A stretch of 64,000 nt of DNA from Paramecium sonneborni (GCA_905182985.1 CAJJDN010000121.1:266114-330113), one strand, 5' to 3'. Numbered from the stretch's first letter, positions 25,616-39,500 are shown. Program-made: numbers and translations. Notes: a model not told the origin generated them from the sequence alone.

Positions 25616-28600
25616 TCATACATCATCTAAATCCCAACCTGATTATATATTTTCCCCTTGATCTTATTATTATTAAGCCCATGGATCTATTTCTTCTAAT
25701 TCATCATCTATTTACAACTAATCTTAACTTAGTCTTTCTACATTCTGTATTTTTATATTGTTTTACTATTCTTAATTCTTAACATTATCATCAAATTACA
25801 TCTCAGGAGTTTATTCTTCAAATTATTAATCTTAAATTTATTATTATATTTTATTATCTCTTTCTTACTAATTCTATGATTGGTTATTAATATTCTGTTA
25901 AGCAATTTCTTAATTACTATTATTCTCTTAGATTACTTAAACTTATTAATTTTCTGCTTCATTTTCAAAATCAATATCATCATCAACATCCCATTGATTA
26001 ACTTATTCTTCATCTGGATTTTCAATTTAATTGCTAATTTATTCTTCTATAACATTTTAATTATCAATTTATATTTAATTTATTTTGACATTAAATTATA
26101 AAGGTTATTAAACCATTTAAAAACCTTCATCTTGATCATATATTATTTTATCATAAGATTTTCGTTCTGAAAATAAGGGTTGTTTTGAGATCTATTCTTA
26201 AACACCTAAATCTTAACAAGAAGGAGATAGATCACATTATGATGGAATATTCCTTTATGAATTAAAATCAATATTATAATTAATTTCTAATTAATTAGAA
26301 GAATTAATAACCATTTTTAATAGATCTCCACATTTAGGTTTTTCATTATGTGGATTGAAAGCTTCTTATTCAAATATATTTTTCTCATTAATTTAATTAT
26401 CAACATTCAAATTTTAAATTGGCTCAACTATAATCTAATATTCAATTTCTAACTACTCTTATTCTTTATTAATTTAATCATCTATTTCAACTTCTACATT
26501 TTTTTATTATACATCTTCATTATTACTCTCTTAAACTTCCAACTCATTATCAAAATTGTCCTCTTCTTAATCAACAATATACTATTATTATTAACAAGTT
26601 ATATTTTCCATTATTTGTTCTTCTTACTAATGACTTTTATCATGTATTTATTATTTATTTTCTAAATTAACTTATAGATCAATATCTTAAAATAATTAAT
26701 CTTAATTATCTTTATGTTCTTTATCATTTTCTTATAATTATTCTTGGCTTTTTTATTATTCTATTTATGATTATATTTATGGTTCTGGTTCTATTTCTTA
26801 ATTTTGAAATTCATTTGATTATTCCTCTAAATTTTATTAAACTTAATTATATTCTTCCTATTCATCTTCATTATCATTATTATCCTAATTTTATTCTTAT
26901 TCTTAATAATTATTTTGATTATCACTTTTATTTAAATCTTCATCACTATTATTTTATTCATCATCATTGTTTTCGCTAAATTGTTGTTGTTCTTCTTAAT
27001 TTTCTTATCCATGATTAAATTCTTCATTAAAATTATTTACTTAATCATTTTCTTAAATTTCATAATTTTATTCTTAATAACTTGATGATTTTTAATCTTC
27101 ATTATTTTTTTAAGTTTCATACTCATCATTTTAATTTTAAGAATCTACTTGTGAAATTTAACTATCTCTTTATTATTCAATTGCTTCCTCATAATCTTAT
27201 TGACTATCTTATAAGTTTTAATTATCAAAATTATTTTAATCCACATAAATTTCTTAAGCTTCATAATTTTGATCATTTTATGATGCGTTTACTGATTAAT
27301 TTATTGATTCATCTACTGACTCATCTTATTATAATTATTATTCTTAATCTTGATATTTATGATGATTTTTCTGATATTCTTCTTAAATATTTTTTTACTG
27401 ATATTCTTCTAAATTATGATTTTACTGATATTCTTAATTTAATTTTAAATCTTAATTTTCGATATAATCTTCAATATTTTCATAATTCTCATTATCTTCT
27501 TCCTCATAATTTTGTAATAAAGCTTCATTTTCTGATTGTATATCTTAATCTTTTTCTACATCCTATTACCATTCTTCATCTCTATTTAGTTCTTCTTATT
27601 CTTCTTCTAATGATTAATTATTTTAATAATTAATTTAATTATCTGACTATTTATTTGATATTTGATCATCGGATTAGTAATCATTAATTTATTATATTTC
27701 ATCTTAAAAATCAGAGCCTTCATCTACTTATTTTTCATAATCTTGCTATTGAATATTTTATCCTTAATTTAATTAAATATTTTAATATTCATTAGTATTT
27801 TCTTACTAAATATTATTAATAATATAAACATACTTCTTAAATATCAACATTAAGACTATCTTCAAATTCCCAAGCTCCATCTTCTCTCTATGCTGCATTT
27901 CCTTCATAATCTATTTATCTTAATTCATTTATTGCTCTTTAAGAATCTTCATCAACCTATAAATTTTATTCGCTAACTTTCTCTTCTTCATCTGAAAATT
28001 TCCTTTTTTCAATTGAAATTTATTCTTCTAGTTCTTATATTCTTTCTTATCTTAAATATTTTTAAGTATTACTGAACAGCATTTTAAAAGTTTTTCTAAT
28101 ATTCTGTATCAACTAAACACATCTATAATTAATGCATCTATTCAACTTATGCCTCTTATTTATGTTATTATTATAACATTCTAACTCCTATTTCTTTTAA
28201 TTAATATTTTAATTCATGATTTTCATTTCGATATTAAATCATTTGTAACTCCACTATTAAATTATTCAATATATTACATTCATCATATTTTCTTTAAAAT
28301 GAATCATCCAAATCCCATCCTTTATCCTCTTACTACCAAATATCATTACCATCACTTTTCTATTATCTATTTAATTCCTCATTCAAATCTTAAATTTATT
28401 ATTCTAAAAGCAATATTTATGTTTCTTTATTTTCTAAATTAATAAGTACTGCTTTCTTTTCTTCTTAAATAACTGTTAAATATTGTTCTAATTTTATCAT
28501 ACTTTATTTTTCAACATAATTTTATTAATTTGCTTTTAGTTAATCAACTTCTTGTTATAATGACTTTATTTATTAAATTAACTCAAATTTCTCTTTATTA

Positions 28601-29913
28601 AATTCTTTTTTCAAAATAATTAATTAATCCTAAAGTTCTTAGATTTAATTCTCTTTTTCTTAATTCTAATTCTGAATTCTTTCATTTTCTTCTATTAATT
28701 TATCTTCAGAAATTCTCAACTATTTAATTATATATTAACTTGATTAGTGTTCTTCTTTTAATTCATCTAATTCTTCAACTTACTACATCAATTAAATATT
28801 ATCTTATTAGAGAATGCTGATTTATTTCAACTATTAAAATGTTAACTATTATGCACTTTATATTAAATCATTATATTTTGTATTATGATAGTTCTTAAAT
28901 TATTCAATTTGATTTGTAACTTATTTTTTCAATTCTTATTTTTTAAAAGTTTTTAACTAGTTTTAAATTTTTGGAATCTCTACTTTAATCTTTTCTTTAA
29001 CAATTTAATATTTTGATTAATATTTTATAAACTAGTTTTTGTAATATTCAATTTCTTATTACATTTGTTCAATATTGTCTTCATAATCATTTATTTATTT
29101 TTCTTAAGTTTCTATTAATTTAGTAATATCATTATTTAAATTTTCATTCTCTTTACTTAATTTACAAATGATTTCTTGATGATTATCATGAGGTTCAATA
29201 AGTTCAGACAATTTAAATAATTATTTGGTTTCCTTTAATTATTTATTAAATTGTTCTTTTTCTATTGTGAATAGTTTTATTTTATCTTCTAATTCTGCTT
29301 TTTGCTCACTTAATTCATTTTCAGCTTAAATTCTTCTAAGTTTTAATTAATCTTCTAGTTCAGATCTAATTTATAATAAAGCATACTTTTCAAACTCCAA
29401 TAATTTCTTCATATCAATAACTTGCTAAACACTTGCAAAGACTTTACTATTTTATGTCTTCTCTTATGTAATATTAATATTAGTTTATCCACTATTTTAA
29501 GATCCAAATATATTTTAAAAGGTTTACTTAATTTTTTAAGGTGCACTTTCTTTAATTAGTTTTTCAATAGTTTAAGTTTATTAAACGGTATTTGTAAATT
29601 TTCCCCACATATCTACTTATTCTAATGATTTTTATTCATCTTATTAAAATTTTTATTGTAATTCTTCTTTTTTATTGACTTCTGTTGTAGATTAGGCAAA
29701 ATCATCAATATCATCATCAATTTCCCAATCGTTCTTTTTTTCAGATTAATTTGGGTTATTTCTAGAATTGTTTAATTATTATGGTTGTTGATCTTAACTT
29801 CCCCCATCAGAATGGAAATCTTCTTCCTCAATATTCCAACCTTCTTGAGACTTTTATTATTACTCTATATTATCATCGTTCTCAACTTTCGTCCCTAATC
29901 CAGCAAAACTCAT
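25616..29913 (-). CDS. Giant coiled-coil Q/N/D/E-rich protein with acidic-tryptophan motifs
   Basis: A 1415-residue protein with introns 28051-28072 and 27806-27833. The N-terminal 150 residues are acidic (MSFAGLGTKVENDDN). Residues about 160-560 form long coiled coils (KLLEFEKYALLQIRSELEDQ and onwards). The rest is an extraordinary Q/N/D/E-rich stretch with short repeats such as EEYQQ/EEYQK. Tryptophans are rare and almost always sit in acidic surroundings: GWNIEEEDF, DWEIDDDIDDF, GWDLDDSF, AWEFEDSL, QWDVDDDIDF and the C-terminal GWDLDDV. The layout resembles a golgin-type tether. The sense strand is purine-rich over 4 kb, which generates long meaningless frames on the opposite strand. Soluble; no signal or membrane segment. 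Confidence 0.85.
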
Positions 29914-29993
29914 TATAAATTATTATTTATTATTATAAACAATTATAAACACGTAATTAGAAAATCAATCTTTTGAGTAGAATTGATTTTAAT

Positions 29994-30264
29994 TCATTTT
30001 CTAATTTCTTTCTCTATATTTTCTTAATAATATGATTTGCAAAATTCCTCTTCACTGCATTAATTAATATAAATTATATTATTGATCTATGCATTTATAT
30101 TGTGTTTGATGAGAATACAATTCCGTTATAGCAATGTGAAACATTCCTGCTACCATATACTATAAGCTCATTATAACTAAGGATCTAATTTAGAATTTGT
30201 GTCCATTTCCAGCTTTTATTAATGCTTACTCCACTGTTAGTACATCTACATATCTAATTGGCAT
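29994..30264 (-). pseudogene. N-terminal stub of a solute-carrier (SLC22-type) transporter
   Basis: From ATG at 30264 the frame reads MPIRYVDVLTVEQALIKAG, then GHKFQIRSLVIMSLQYMVAG and a CID...CSEEEFC loop. This is the N-terminus, first membrane helix and cysteine-bearing first outer loop of organic-ion transporters of the major facilitator superfamily. The first frame stops at TGA 30052-30054. One base over, the frame continues to TGA at 29994-29996. The other eleven helices are absent and the next gene starts 80 bp further on. It is a truncated, frameshifted duplicate. Confidence 0.65.
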
Positions 30265-30306
30265 AATAAATGTTTATAATTAAAAAATATAAAATAATTT
30301 TAAAAA

Positions 30307-31001
30307 TCAATGCTTTACTGCAGTTCTTTTTTCAACTATACCATCATATCTTAAAACTAACTCTTTATGTTATTCTTCCTCTACTTTTAATTCAATTAAT
30401 TTTTTCTCTAACACATTTTCCAATTAACCTATCAATTATTCATATTCTTTTTGCATTTACATTATTTCATTATCAGTTTTCCTATTCACTTATTACAATA
30501 TAGCTTATCTTGTTTAATTATGAGCTAATTTCCTCCATTTACTAAATATTTAACTTGGAAATCGCTATCTTTTTTATATACAAAATTTTACTTATAATAT
30601 TTAGCTGCATAAAACTTCATACTTCTGATATATTTTTAATATTTCACTTATTTTCTAAATACTTTAAATACTCTTTATTGTAAATTCTCCATATAAAGTT
30701 TTCTTGCAATTGAATATCCTATTCGAAGTTTATGTTATATATCTCCTTTTGTTTTTATGTAATCTAGATTTCAATCTTAATTTATACTTTTAAACAAGTT
30801 TTCAAGAGTCAACAATTCTTCTTAAGTTTAATTATATCCATCATCAACCATTGTTAAATTTCCTGAATACATTTCCTCTGTAAATTTTCTGCATTACTCT
30901 AAGTAGGCCTAAACAGTTTTTTCAGACCATTCATCCAATAATGATTTATTTTTCTTTGTATACTCATATAGCACTTTTGTTTTTAATTGAGTTGTGTCCA
31001 T
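30307..31001 (-). CDS. Helical protein with Sfi1/POC5-like tryptophan motif
   Basis: A 215-residue protein with introns 30764-30787 and 30569-30591. It is helical throughout: an acidic N-terminus, a basic central part with regularly spaced aromatic residues (ARKLYMENLQQRVFKVFRKQ, QIFSKWRKLAHNQ), and a C-terminal coiled coil (QLIGQLENVLEKKLIELKVE). The aromatic-basic pattern resembles centrin-binding repeats. A role beside centrin at basal bodies or contractile cortex is plausible but is inference. It lies about 5 kb from the POC5 gene on the same strand. No signal or membrane segment. Confidence 0.7.
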
Positions 31002-31180
31002 TAACGATTAATTTAAATAACTATTAATTAATATATATAATTTAAAAAAAAATGTAAATCACATTGATTATTGAATTTATTTATGAATTCATTTTTATTC
31101 AAATTTAGCAACACCTTAAGAGTATTCTTTTGCTATCTAACTTAAAATTCTCTTTTATTTAAATGCTAAACCTTAATAGT

Positions 31181-32116
31181 TCAAAAATATTTAATACTTT
31201 CACTTGGAGCACAAGTTTTAATTCTTTCTAAAGCTTCTTATGTTGCTTCAATCAATTTATCAATACTAAATACATCCTTCTTACATTATTCAAGTCTTTA
31301 TTTTGATGTAATTTCAACAGGACTTTTATTAATTATTTTCATTATAGATTCATAATGAATTTGTAATTATTCAGTTTCTTTATCTAATTATTGTATAAAC
31401 TTAGTTATTTTATCTTAAACTCTCACTTCATTAAGTTCCATTAAATCATTATTTTAGTTCAATACTTTTTCTAAAGTGAAAATATTTTATTCAAAATCTC
31501 TTCTTGAACTTTCACTTCTATCAATATTCTTTTAATTGAAAGGTGATAATTTACATGATCTAATTTATTCTTAAATTAATTGAATTACATATACCAGATA
31601 AAATTAATAATGCATCTTAAAATTCATTATCTACCTACATTTCTTAAATAAAGGCTTAAGTATCTTATAACTGAAGCAATTTCTAATCTCTACTAATCCA
31701 ACTAACAAAAAATTAGTTTAATTTATTAACTCTATTTTGTTCATTCATAGTTTCATAAAATGAAGAACTACTTTAACATTTGATTTAATTGAGTTTTTCA
31801 ACTCTATTTTAGTTTTATGCTATACGAGATGTTAACCAGGATGTAAATTTTTCATTTTTTTCCTTTCTTAATTAATATAAACTCTATACTCATTGATAAT
31901 AAAATCTAATCCTCTTTGAATACGATCACATTATTGATTTTTAGCTCTTCTTTATTCTTTCATAATCTAGATTTGTCTTTCTAATTTTTTCATTTATTTT
32001 TCATAAGTTGGTTGATAGTTGGCTTACCAATCAATAGATTGATGAAATACTTCTAGGAGTTCTAATTTAATGCAAATAGTTATTGAAAATGCAAGAAATA
32101 TAAGTAAATATTTCAT
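31181..32116 (-). CDS. Secreted coiled-coil protein (trichocyst-matrix-like)
   Basis: A 295-residue protein with introns 31867-31889 and 31570-31594. A clear signal peptide (MKYLLIFLAFSITICIKLE) precedes an almost entirely helical, charged chain with coiled-coil heptads (QMKKLERQIQIMKEQRRAK, NEVRVQDKITKFIQQLDK) and few cysteines. Secreted coiled-coil proteins of this kind make up the crystalline matrix of Paramecium trichocysts. Size and layout fit that family, but no diagnostic motif was checked. It ends 180 bp before the start of the next minus-strand gene, and its start is 88 bp from the HSPA12-like stop. Confidence 0.72.
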
Positions 32117-32203
32117 TTTATTTTCGTTTTTTTATTAATATTATTCACACTTAATTATTAATGGAAAAATAAATAATTATTATTCATTTATTAATTAAAA
32201 TGA

Positions 32204-34035
32204 TCATTGCCCACATTCGAATTTGAATTCACAGTTTTTAATCTCAGTTCCATCTTTATTTGTGGCAGTTGCATAAATACAAGTATTACCAAATAAAAGA
32301 GTAACTTTTACTGTCTTATCCTCTACAGATTATAATGGTTTTCCAATATCTATACACAATTCCCCTAATTATTACACTCCTATTTCATCAACAAACTCTA
32401 CTTCTCTTTTTTCAGTTACATAGAAAATGATTCTCATTATTGTTTATCTAGATCTAACTGGACAATATATTTTAGTATGAACTTCATCACATCTAAATGT
32501 TTATAGTAAATATAATAATACCCTACAGCATCTCCTTTTCTTACAAATGCATCAAATACATCCTCACTAAATTCTTCTCCTTCTATTATTACTTTTTTCT
32601 TAATAGGATGTCTCTCTGGATCAAAAGTTGTTAATGTATTTATTCCATAAGTTTTCTTAGCTATTCTACTTGTAATTGATCTTGGACTTAAACCAAATAA
32701 ACAAGCTCCTCTTATTACTGAAACTTATGGTCTTCTTGGTACTAAAATTTAAATTGTATTATTTTCGAATCTTTTTATAATTTCTTGCTTCAAGAATGGA
32801 GATTCACTAAAACCTCCAACCATAAATATAAAGTTTACTTTTTCTTTTTTCTGTTCTACTTAAACTAATAATTAAGCAACCTTATTTTTAATATTTTCAA
32901 AAAGTGTTTAAAAGAAAGAAGCCATAAGTGCTGAAGGAATTTCAACATTAGATAAGCCTTTTAATTTAACTTGATATTCTGAAGGATGTTTTTAATTATG
33001 TTCTTTAACTAATTAAGATAATTTATTTGTATTTAATTCTTCTCCCAAATATGAAAATTTGATCATACATTTTTCATCTTTATTACCTTTAAATTTCCTT
33101 TTAAGAATTTCAAAATCTCTTAAAATGTCTAAACGAGCAATAGCATTTAATTGATATGATCTAAATAATTTATCTCCTAAGAACTCCTTTAGAAATTCTT
33201 CAAAATAGAGATCAACATATTTAGATCCCCATTCACAACCACCAGAAGATGGTATTAATTCATTACATAGAAATTTTTCATTTGGCTCGCATAATAATTT
33301 ATGTACTGTTATATCAACAGTACCACCTCCACAATCTAATACCATTACAACCGAATGTTTTGCCATTTATTCTTTTAATGTTGATTCAGCATCTTCTCTA
33401 CATTGAATAGATGCACCTTCTGGTTCTAAACAAAGCAATAAATTTGGAGAATTTATATGATCTACTATACCTGCTTCAACTGCTGCTTTTCTCATAAACT
33501 ATTTATGTTCCTCACTCCATAAAGCTGGAACTGTTAATACCCATCTGATTTTAGTAGGTATTACTTTTCCTACTTATTCTTTTAATTTAGAAATTGCTTT
33601 ATTGCTTATATATTTTAATGTTTCTCTTATTATCATCATCAATGGCAATTCACGATTATCTAATGATCTACCTTAATTATGCATATGATACAAATGCATT
33701 TTATACTTAGAATTTTATAATTATTTTATACATTTTAAAACAAATGGGCTGTTTCACCATCATCAATCATATTTGCATATTTTTAAAGTGCTTAAGATCC
33801 AAATTCTATAAATTAACCATTATTATCAAACAGAATAGCAGTTGGAGTTTTTTGATCATCTGAATCATCACATGGATTGAAAACCTCTATTCTTGGTTTG
33901 CCTTCTTTATCTAAAATTCTTGGAGCTAATCCAAATCTAAAAATTTATTACTCTCATATTATACCCTGAAGCTCCAGTCCCAAAATCTATTGCTATAACA
34001 TGAGTAAATGCTGTATCGTCTTTTAATAAAGCCAT
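32204..34035 (-). CDS. HSPA12-type HSP70 family ATPase
   Basis: A 582-residue protein with introns 33937-33964, 33706-33731 and 32493-32521. The actin/HSP70-like nucleotide-binding fold is visible: VIAIDFGTGASG (phosphate 1), RWVLTVPALWSEEHKQFMRKAA, VVMVLDCGGGTVDITVH (phosphate 2), NFIFMVGGFSESPFLKQEI (adenosine motif) and ITSRIAKKTYGINT. The wording and the short beta-rich C-terminus, in place of a full substrate-binding domain with lid, match the HSPA12 branch rather than classical Hsp70. The ATP site is intact. The substrate is unknown. Cytosolic, as no signal peptide is present. Confidence 0.9.
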
Positions 34036-34105
34036 TTTTATTAACTGTAAATTATGATTTAAATTTAAAATATAAAAACTAATGTTTTAACAGCATAATT
34101 TAAAT

Positions 34106-34954
34106 ATGAAGAATAATTATGCCAAAGAAAATTACTAAAAACCTTCAGATTATTTAGATGGAACATAAGAAGAATTAAAAGGAAAAATTAAACTATTGAT
34201 GAATAAATTGTAATTAACTAAAAAAGAAAAAGAAAATTTATCTAAAGAAAATTAAAACTTATAGAATGAAATACTATAAATGTAATCCCATCTCAGATGT
34301 ATGGTATCTGGTTTTTCTAATACCAGTATTTCATTCCCTATGGCAAATGAATTAAGTAATTCTATTGCAGAATTTTATAAATGTGAATGTTTCGATATAT
34401 TTTTCGATGTGTTGACTTAAGAATTAAATCTAAAAGGCATTATTTATTTCTTTTCCACTTCCATGATTCGAATAGATAAAATCATTTAAGATTACTTTTA
34501 GCCACTCTTCAAAAATATTATGCAGGTAATACTATTATATTATTTTTAGGTTGGATGTTTCAATAATATAGATGGTCCAATTATAAATGTGATGAGAAAA
34601 TCATTTTAAGGAAATTATAAACCAATTTATTAAAAGTGTATACAAAATTAAGCATCTATCAGAATAGAATTATTAAAATACTTAAAACTAAATAACAATG
34701 ATTAAATCGAAGCTTTCTTTAACAAATTGTCAGAAATTATGTTCAATTGCTACATTAGTGATCCAACATTGACATTCGATATTCAATCTATTGGATAGAA
34801 GGTAACTTTTAATTAATCAAAACATGATCCAATTGATGGATTTATTAAGAATAAAGAAGAGTGTATAATCTTAATGCCAGCAGTATACAAAAATCACGAA
34901 TAAATGGCTAAATCTTTAGTGCTATCCTATACATATTAATTAGAAAACAATTGA
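34106..34954 (+). CDS. Hypothetical protein with coiled-coil N-terminus
   Basis: A 274-residue protein. Residues 20-75 are coiled coil (QEELKGKIKLLMNKLQLTKK onward). The rest is a compact mixed domain (FDIFFDVLTQELNLKGIIYF, then MFNCYISDPTLTFDI). I took 34526-34549 as an intron because it has consensus ends, but it is 24 nt with no TGA, so retaining it would simply add eight residues. No family was recognised; a GAF-like fold is conceivable. It forms a divergent pair with the HSPA12-like gene, 70 bp apart. Confidence 0.7.
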
Positions 34955-35119
34955 AAGTTATAAAATAATTAAAAGTATCAATCATTCTTCATTTATTTAA
35001 TCTTAAATTATAATTTAATCTTATTCTTGTTGCTAATTCATTTGATGCACTAATTCCTCTTTATCTTCCTGCAAAACTTAAAATTGTGACTATTCTTGAT
35101 TTTCATTCTCTACTTTTCA

Positions 35120-36234
35120 TAAGTATGGTGGCGATATTGAATTGTTGGTTACTCTATTTATTTATTTAAGTTTCTCATATTATTATCCAATTTTTCTATT
35201 AAATCAATTATTTGCTTTTTATTTTGAACATAGCATTATGTACAAGCACTATTTTATTCTTGTATCAAATATGAGAACTCTAATATTTTAGTATTAGAAT
35301 TAGAAAAATTAAAAGAGTTTGTTCAAAATCTTTACAGTTAATATCCTGGTTATAAAATTTTAAATATTTTGGCTTTTATTATGCTGAATTACTTAATGAT
35401 TATCTATCTGAAATAAAAATATTTGGCTAAGTAGTTTTAAGAGAGGATGAAGTTTATAAAAATTTTCAAAAATCTAAAAATTGATCTTTACTCAACCAAA
35501 ATAACATATTTGATGGTAAATCTAAATAATATGTAAATAATTAAAAATTAAAATAATGCATAGGATTTCTTTAAGGTGGATTAATTGATGTTAGATGATT
35601 TAATTCTAAATGGTATCAAAGATTATTATTCAAGAATGATAAAATAATTTATCATGACTGGATAATCTAATTTTTTAGAAAAGTTCAAGAAGGTTTGATT
35701 TCTAAATAAGGATTTTTTGAGTGAATATTGTGGTAGAAATTTTATTTGAAAAAAATCAACTCAATGCATAAATTATATTATCAATCTAAGAAGAAAACTA
35801 AATTATTATGATTGTTGATAATTAAAATAAAATTGTAGGATTAAGTTAAGAATTTTTTGAAATTGTTGAAAGTACTTAACATTAAATAGAATTAATTTAT
35901 CGAAATCAAATTATATTATTGTAAAATTATATTATGCTGAAGACAAATAAGTAAATATTTATATGAAGGCTGATTTTACAAATCAAACAAAAAATATTTT
36001 ATCAAGTTTAATAGTAAAATTTATTTTACATTTTATTATTTGTGTGTTTTTGCTTTGATATTTGTTTTAATGTCTGTTATTTTTCTATTTTATATCATCA
36101 ATCCTTTTTTAAAAAAATAATACTATATTGCTAAAAGATATCTCTATTAATAACCTTAATTGACTTTGTTTCTTGATGATGCTTTTGAAAGATTAGCTAG
36201 ATCAGTTAGGCAAGATCAATAAATTATGGCATGA
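35120..36234 (+). pseudogene. Decayed copy of the PAS-like multi-pass membrane protein family
   Basis: Fragments match the intact gene downstream in order but in shifting frames. 35270-35400 gives EKLKEFVQNLY then FYYAELLNDYLSEI, against FAYAELCNDFL in the intact copy. 35790-35870 gives the PAS-like IIMIVDNQNKIVGLSQEFFE. 36100-36234 ends ...DDAFERLARSVRQDQ then TGA. A large middle part is deleted and in-frame TGA codons are present. It is a truncated tandem duplicate. Confidence 0.7.
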
Positions 36235-36578
36235 TAATCATATTTTTTTTAATGATTTGTTATTTAAGACGAATGAAATTATCTGTAATATAAACAAATA
36301 ATTATTAAATTTATAAAATATATTTAAAATGAAAAAAATTCCAACAGATTGCTTTTATCATGAAATTTATATTTATAGCTTTTTTATTTTAGTTATTAAT
36401 TTTTTAAGTTTTTAGAATCTTCTAAAGATGTCTCATATGATATATAAATAAACAATGATTTAATTTTGTAATTTAAACTATTCTTTAATAAGGGGTGAGT
36501 AATAAATTTTACAATATAAATTCAATTTAATTAATCTTCATTATATTGGTATTTCTTTTTCCCTATTATAAATAAATA

Positions 36579-39500
36579 ATGTCTAAGTAAGTCTTTGTTA
36601 AATTTGTTCTGAATATCATAAGTGATTCTTTAACAGCGGAATGTGAATATGAAGTAACTCAATCGTTAATATATTTTTTTGGATTACTAGGAGCACTTAT
36701 ACCATTTTCATATGCAATTGTACCTAATTATCAAACATTTTTTGGAGATGAATTGCTAGTCTTAATTGCAAAGTTGGTAAGACCATAGTTATTCTGGAAT
36801 AATTAAGAAACAATTTAAAGCCTGATAATATATATCTGTTATTTTGGAAGTTTTATAGCATTCATATATATTGTACTTTAAGGGATTACTGCATAACAGT
36901 TTATTTGTTAGAATTACAAATATAAAATGATTAGAAAAGTAGTGTTTTCAGTGAATTAAATATTTGATGTATGGCTTTTTAATGTTATTATCGAAGTATT
37001 ATTATTACAATAAACAGCTTAAAATTATATTGTCTCAACATTTTACTGTTGTATTTTAATTTATAGAATAGCATTTACAAAAGTTAGTATAATGTTTAAA
37101 TATCATACTTTCAACCATTAGAATTAGTCATTTTATTATTTTGGTATCCAATTTTTAAATATAATACAAATTGTTTTATTTGTACAAGGTTTCAGAATCA
37201 AATTTTTGTGTATGCTCCAAATTATCCTATCAATAGTAAATTGTATTTTAAATATCGCAAACATACTTATACATCTTCCATAAACAAACTTAAATCTCTT
37301 GAGATTACAATTACCCTCTTATTTGAATTCATTATTTTTATGTTTAGGAGTTTTAATTATTAAATTTTATGATATAGACAATCAAAATTTGTAGATGCTA
37401 TTCATTATCATGTGGCCTCTTTGGATAAAAATTTCTTAAAGAAAATTTGAAAATTTGTTGATATTTTCTCTTGATTTTGAAAATTATCAACATAAAATTA
37501 TCCATATTTTTTATTAAAATCAAGGAGATCATACTAATATTAAAGAAGTATTTTATAGAAGAAATTTAAGCCAAAAATTATTCAAACTCAATCAATTAGA
37601 ATAGAAAAGCATTAAAACAAATAACTCATCAGTTATGGAAAAAATCAAGATTAAAGTAATTTTTAAATTTATTTTAAGGATCAACAATAGTAATTTTCCC
37701 TATTACTACTTTTTGAAGATTATTACGGTGCATATGAATATATTTAAAAAAAAAAATAATCAAAATCATTAATTTAGCAAATTAAATTTAATATCTGCTC
37801 ATTAAAATGTAAGATTGAGTTAAAATAATAAATGAACTTATTTAGTCAATCGAAAAATAATAAATTCATTAATCTTGATATTCTAAATTTTATAAAGGTA
37901 GAAACTTAAAGCTAAGAATTAAGTGAACAATTAATTAATGATTGTATTTTAAAGATAAATTTTTTATAACTTGTAAATAAAAATGAAATTAAGAAAGCTA
38001 AATTAAAAAAACATGCTAATTATTGTATATAAATTTTCGAAGAAAATATACATTCGATAGAACAGCTATATAAAAAATTTCCTTTAAAAAGATATTAAAG
38101 ATTTCTAACTTTTGCATATGCTGAATTATGTAATGATTTTTTATAAGCTATAAGAGTATTGAATTAAACTTCATTTAATGATGAAGCTATTTATACAAAA
38201 ATCTTATCTCTAACTTTAGATTTTTATTCAATCAAAACCATTTATTTATTTACTAATTTAGAAAATAGATAAATTATAAAACTTTCATCAAATTACTAAA
38301 ATGTTATAAAAACAAAAATTTCTCATTTATAAGATATTATACCAAAAGGTATACAAGAATATCATGAAGAAATGATACTAAATTTCCTAAGAACAGGAGA
38401 ATCCAACTTTTTTAAAGAAGTCACATCTACTTTTTATTAGTAAGAAGATTTAATATAGCCAATTACTATTATAAATGATGTTTTTATTTAAAATGATCAA
38501 ATTAATTCTATTACAATTGCGACTGTTCCGACTGAAGATTCTATTGCATTAATTGTAGATTCTAATCTTTATATTGTTGGGCTTACGAAAGGATTTTTAG
38601 ATTAACTTGAAATTAATCATGACTTATGTAAATACTTTTATGGAATATAAATAGAATTAGTTATTCCATAATTTACAAATCTTTCTTTAAATGATCAAGT
38701 TTAATATTTAGAACTTAAATTTTTAAGTGGATTTTGGCTTTAAACATATATAGATTCTATTTCTAAAAATGTAAATAGTAAATAATACTAAATGATAATT
38801 AATGATTTTTGGAATGAAAAATCAAAAACGGATGTTTATATATCTCATTGTCACATAATTAAATCGAAATATGGATTTTACAAAGTTATATTTAATTACA
38901 TCAAAAACTAAATAAAAATTCCATTGCGTAGTTAATAGTTCAAATCATATATTTAGATAGCAGTACATGATAAGGATGATATGGATGAATAGATAAAAAT
39001 AATCTCTCCTTATGAATCATAAGACTTTCTAATGGAAAAATAGGATGCATATAATATTAATAAATCTGAAGTCCTTTTATCTAGCAGAGATCATTAAACA
39101 TTAGCATTAGTAGATATTGATAAAGATATTGAATTCCAACAAAGAAGAAGCAATAATCAAACATTTATAAGACCTTTTGCTCTCTAAAATGTTTTTTAAA
39201 GCTAATTAGATTTGCCAGAAGAAGAGGACAATTAAAGTTATTCTATAAAAGAAAATAATAAAAAATAATTTTACTCTGTTAAAAATATATAAAAATATGG
39301 AATTCTTGAAAAAGTTAGATAAACCAAAAATTCAAGTAAATATGAAAGGTTATTTGTTATAATCTTAATACTAAATTAAGGTTTATTTTTAAGTTAAATT
39401 CTATTATCTATCATTAATAGTCTTAATACTTTAAATTAAAATAATGTTGATATAGATCTTCTTCAAATAAAATATCATTTATTTTAACCAGTTGAATCAT

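Noticed and set aside
25880..27633. Long plus-strand frames of Leu/Ile/Asn/Tyr-rich protein
   Set aside because: They are antisense shadows of the purine-rich Q/N/E-coding gene on the minus strand; composition is the simple complement of that repeat-rich sequence.
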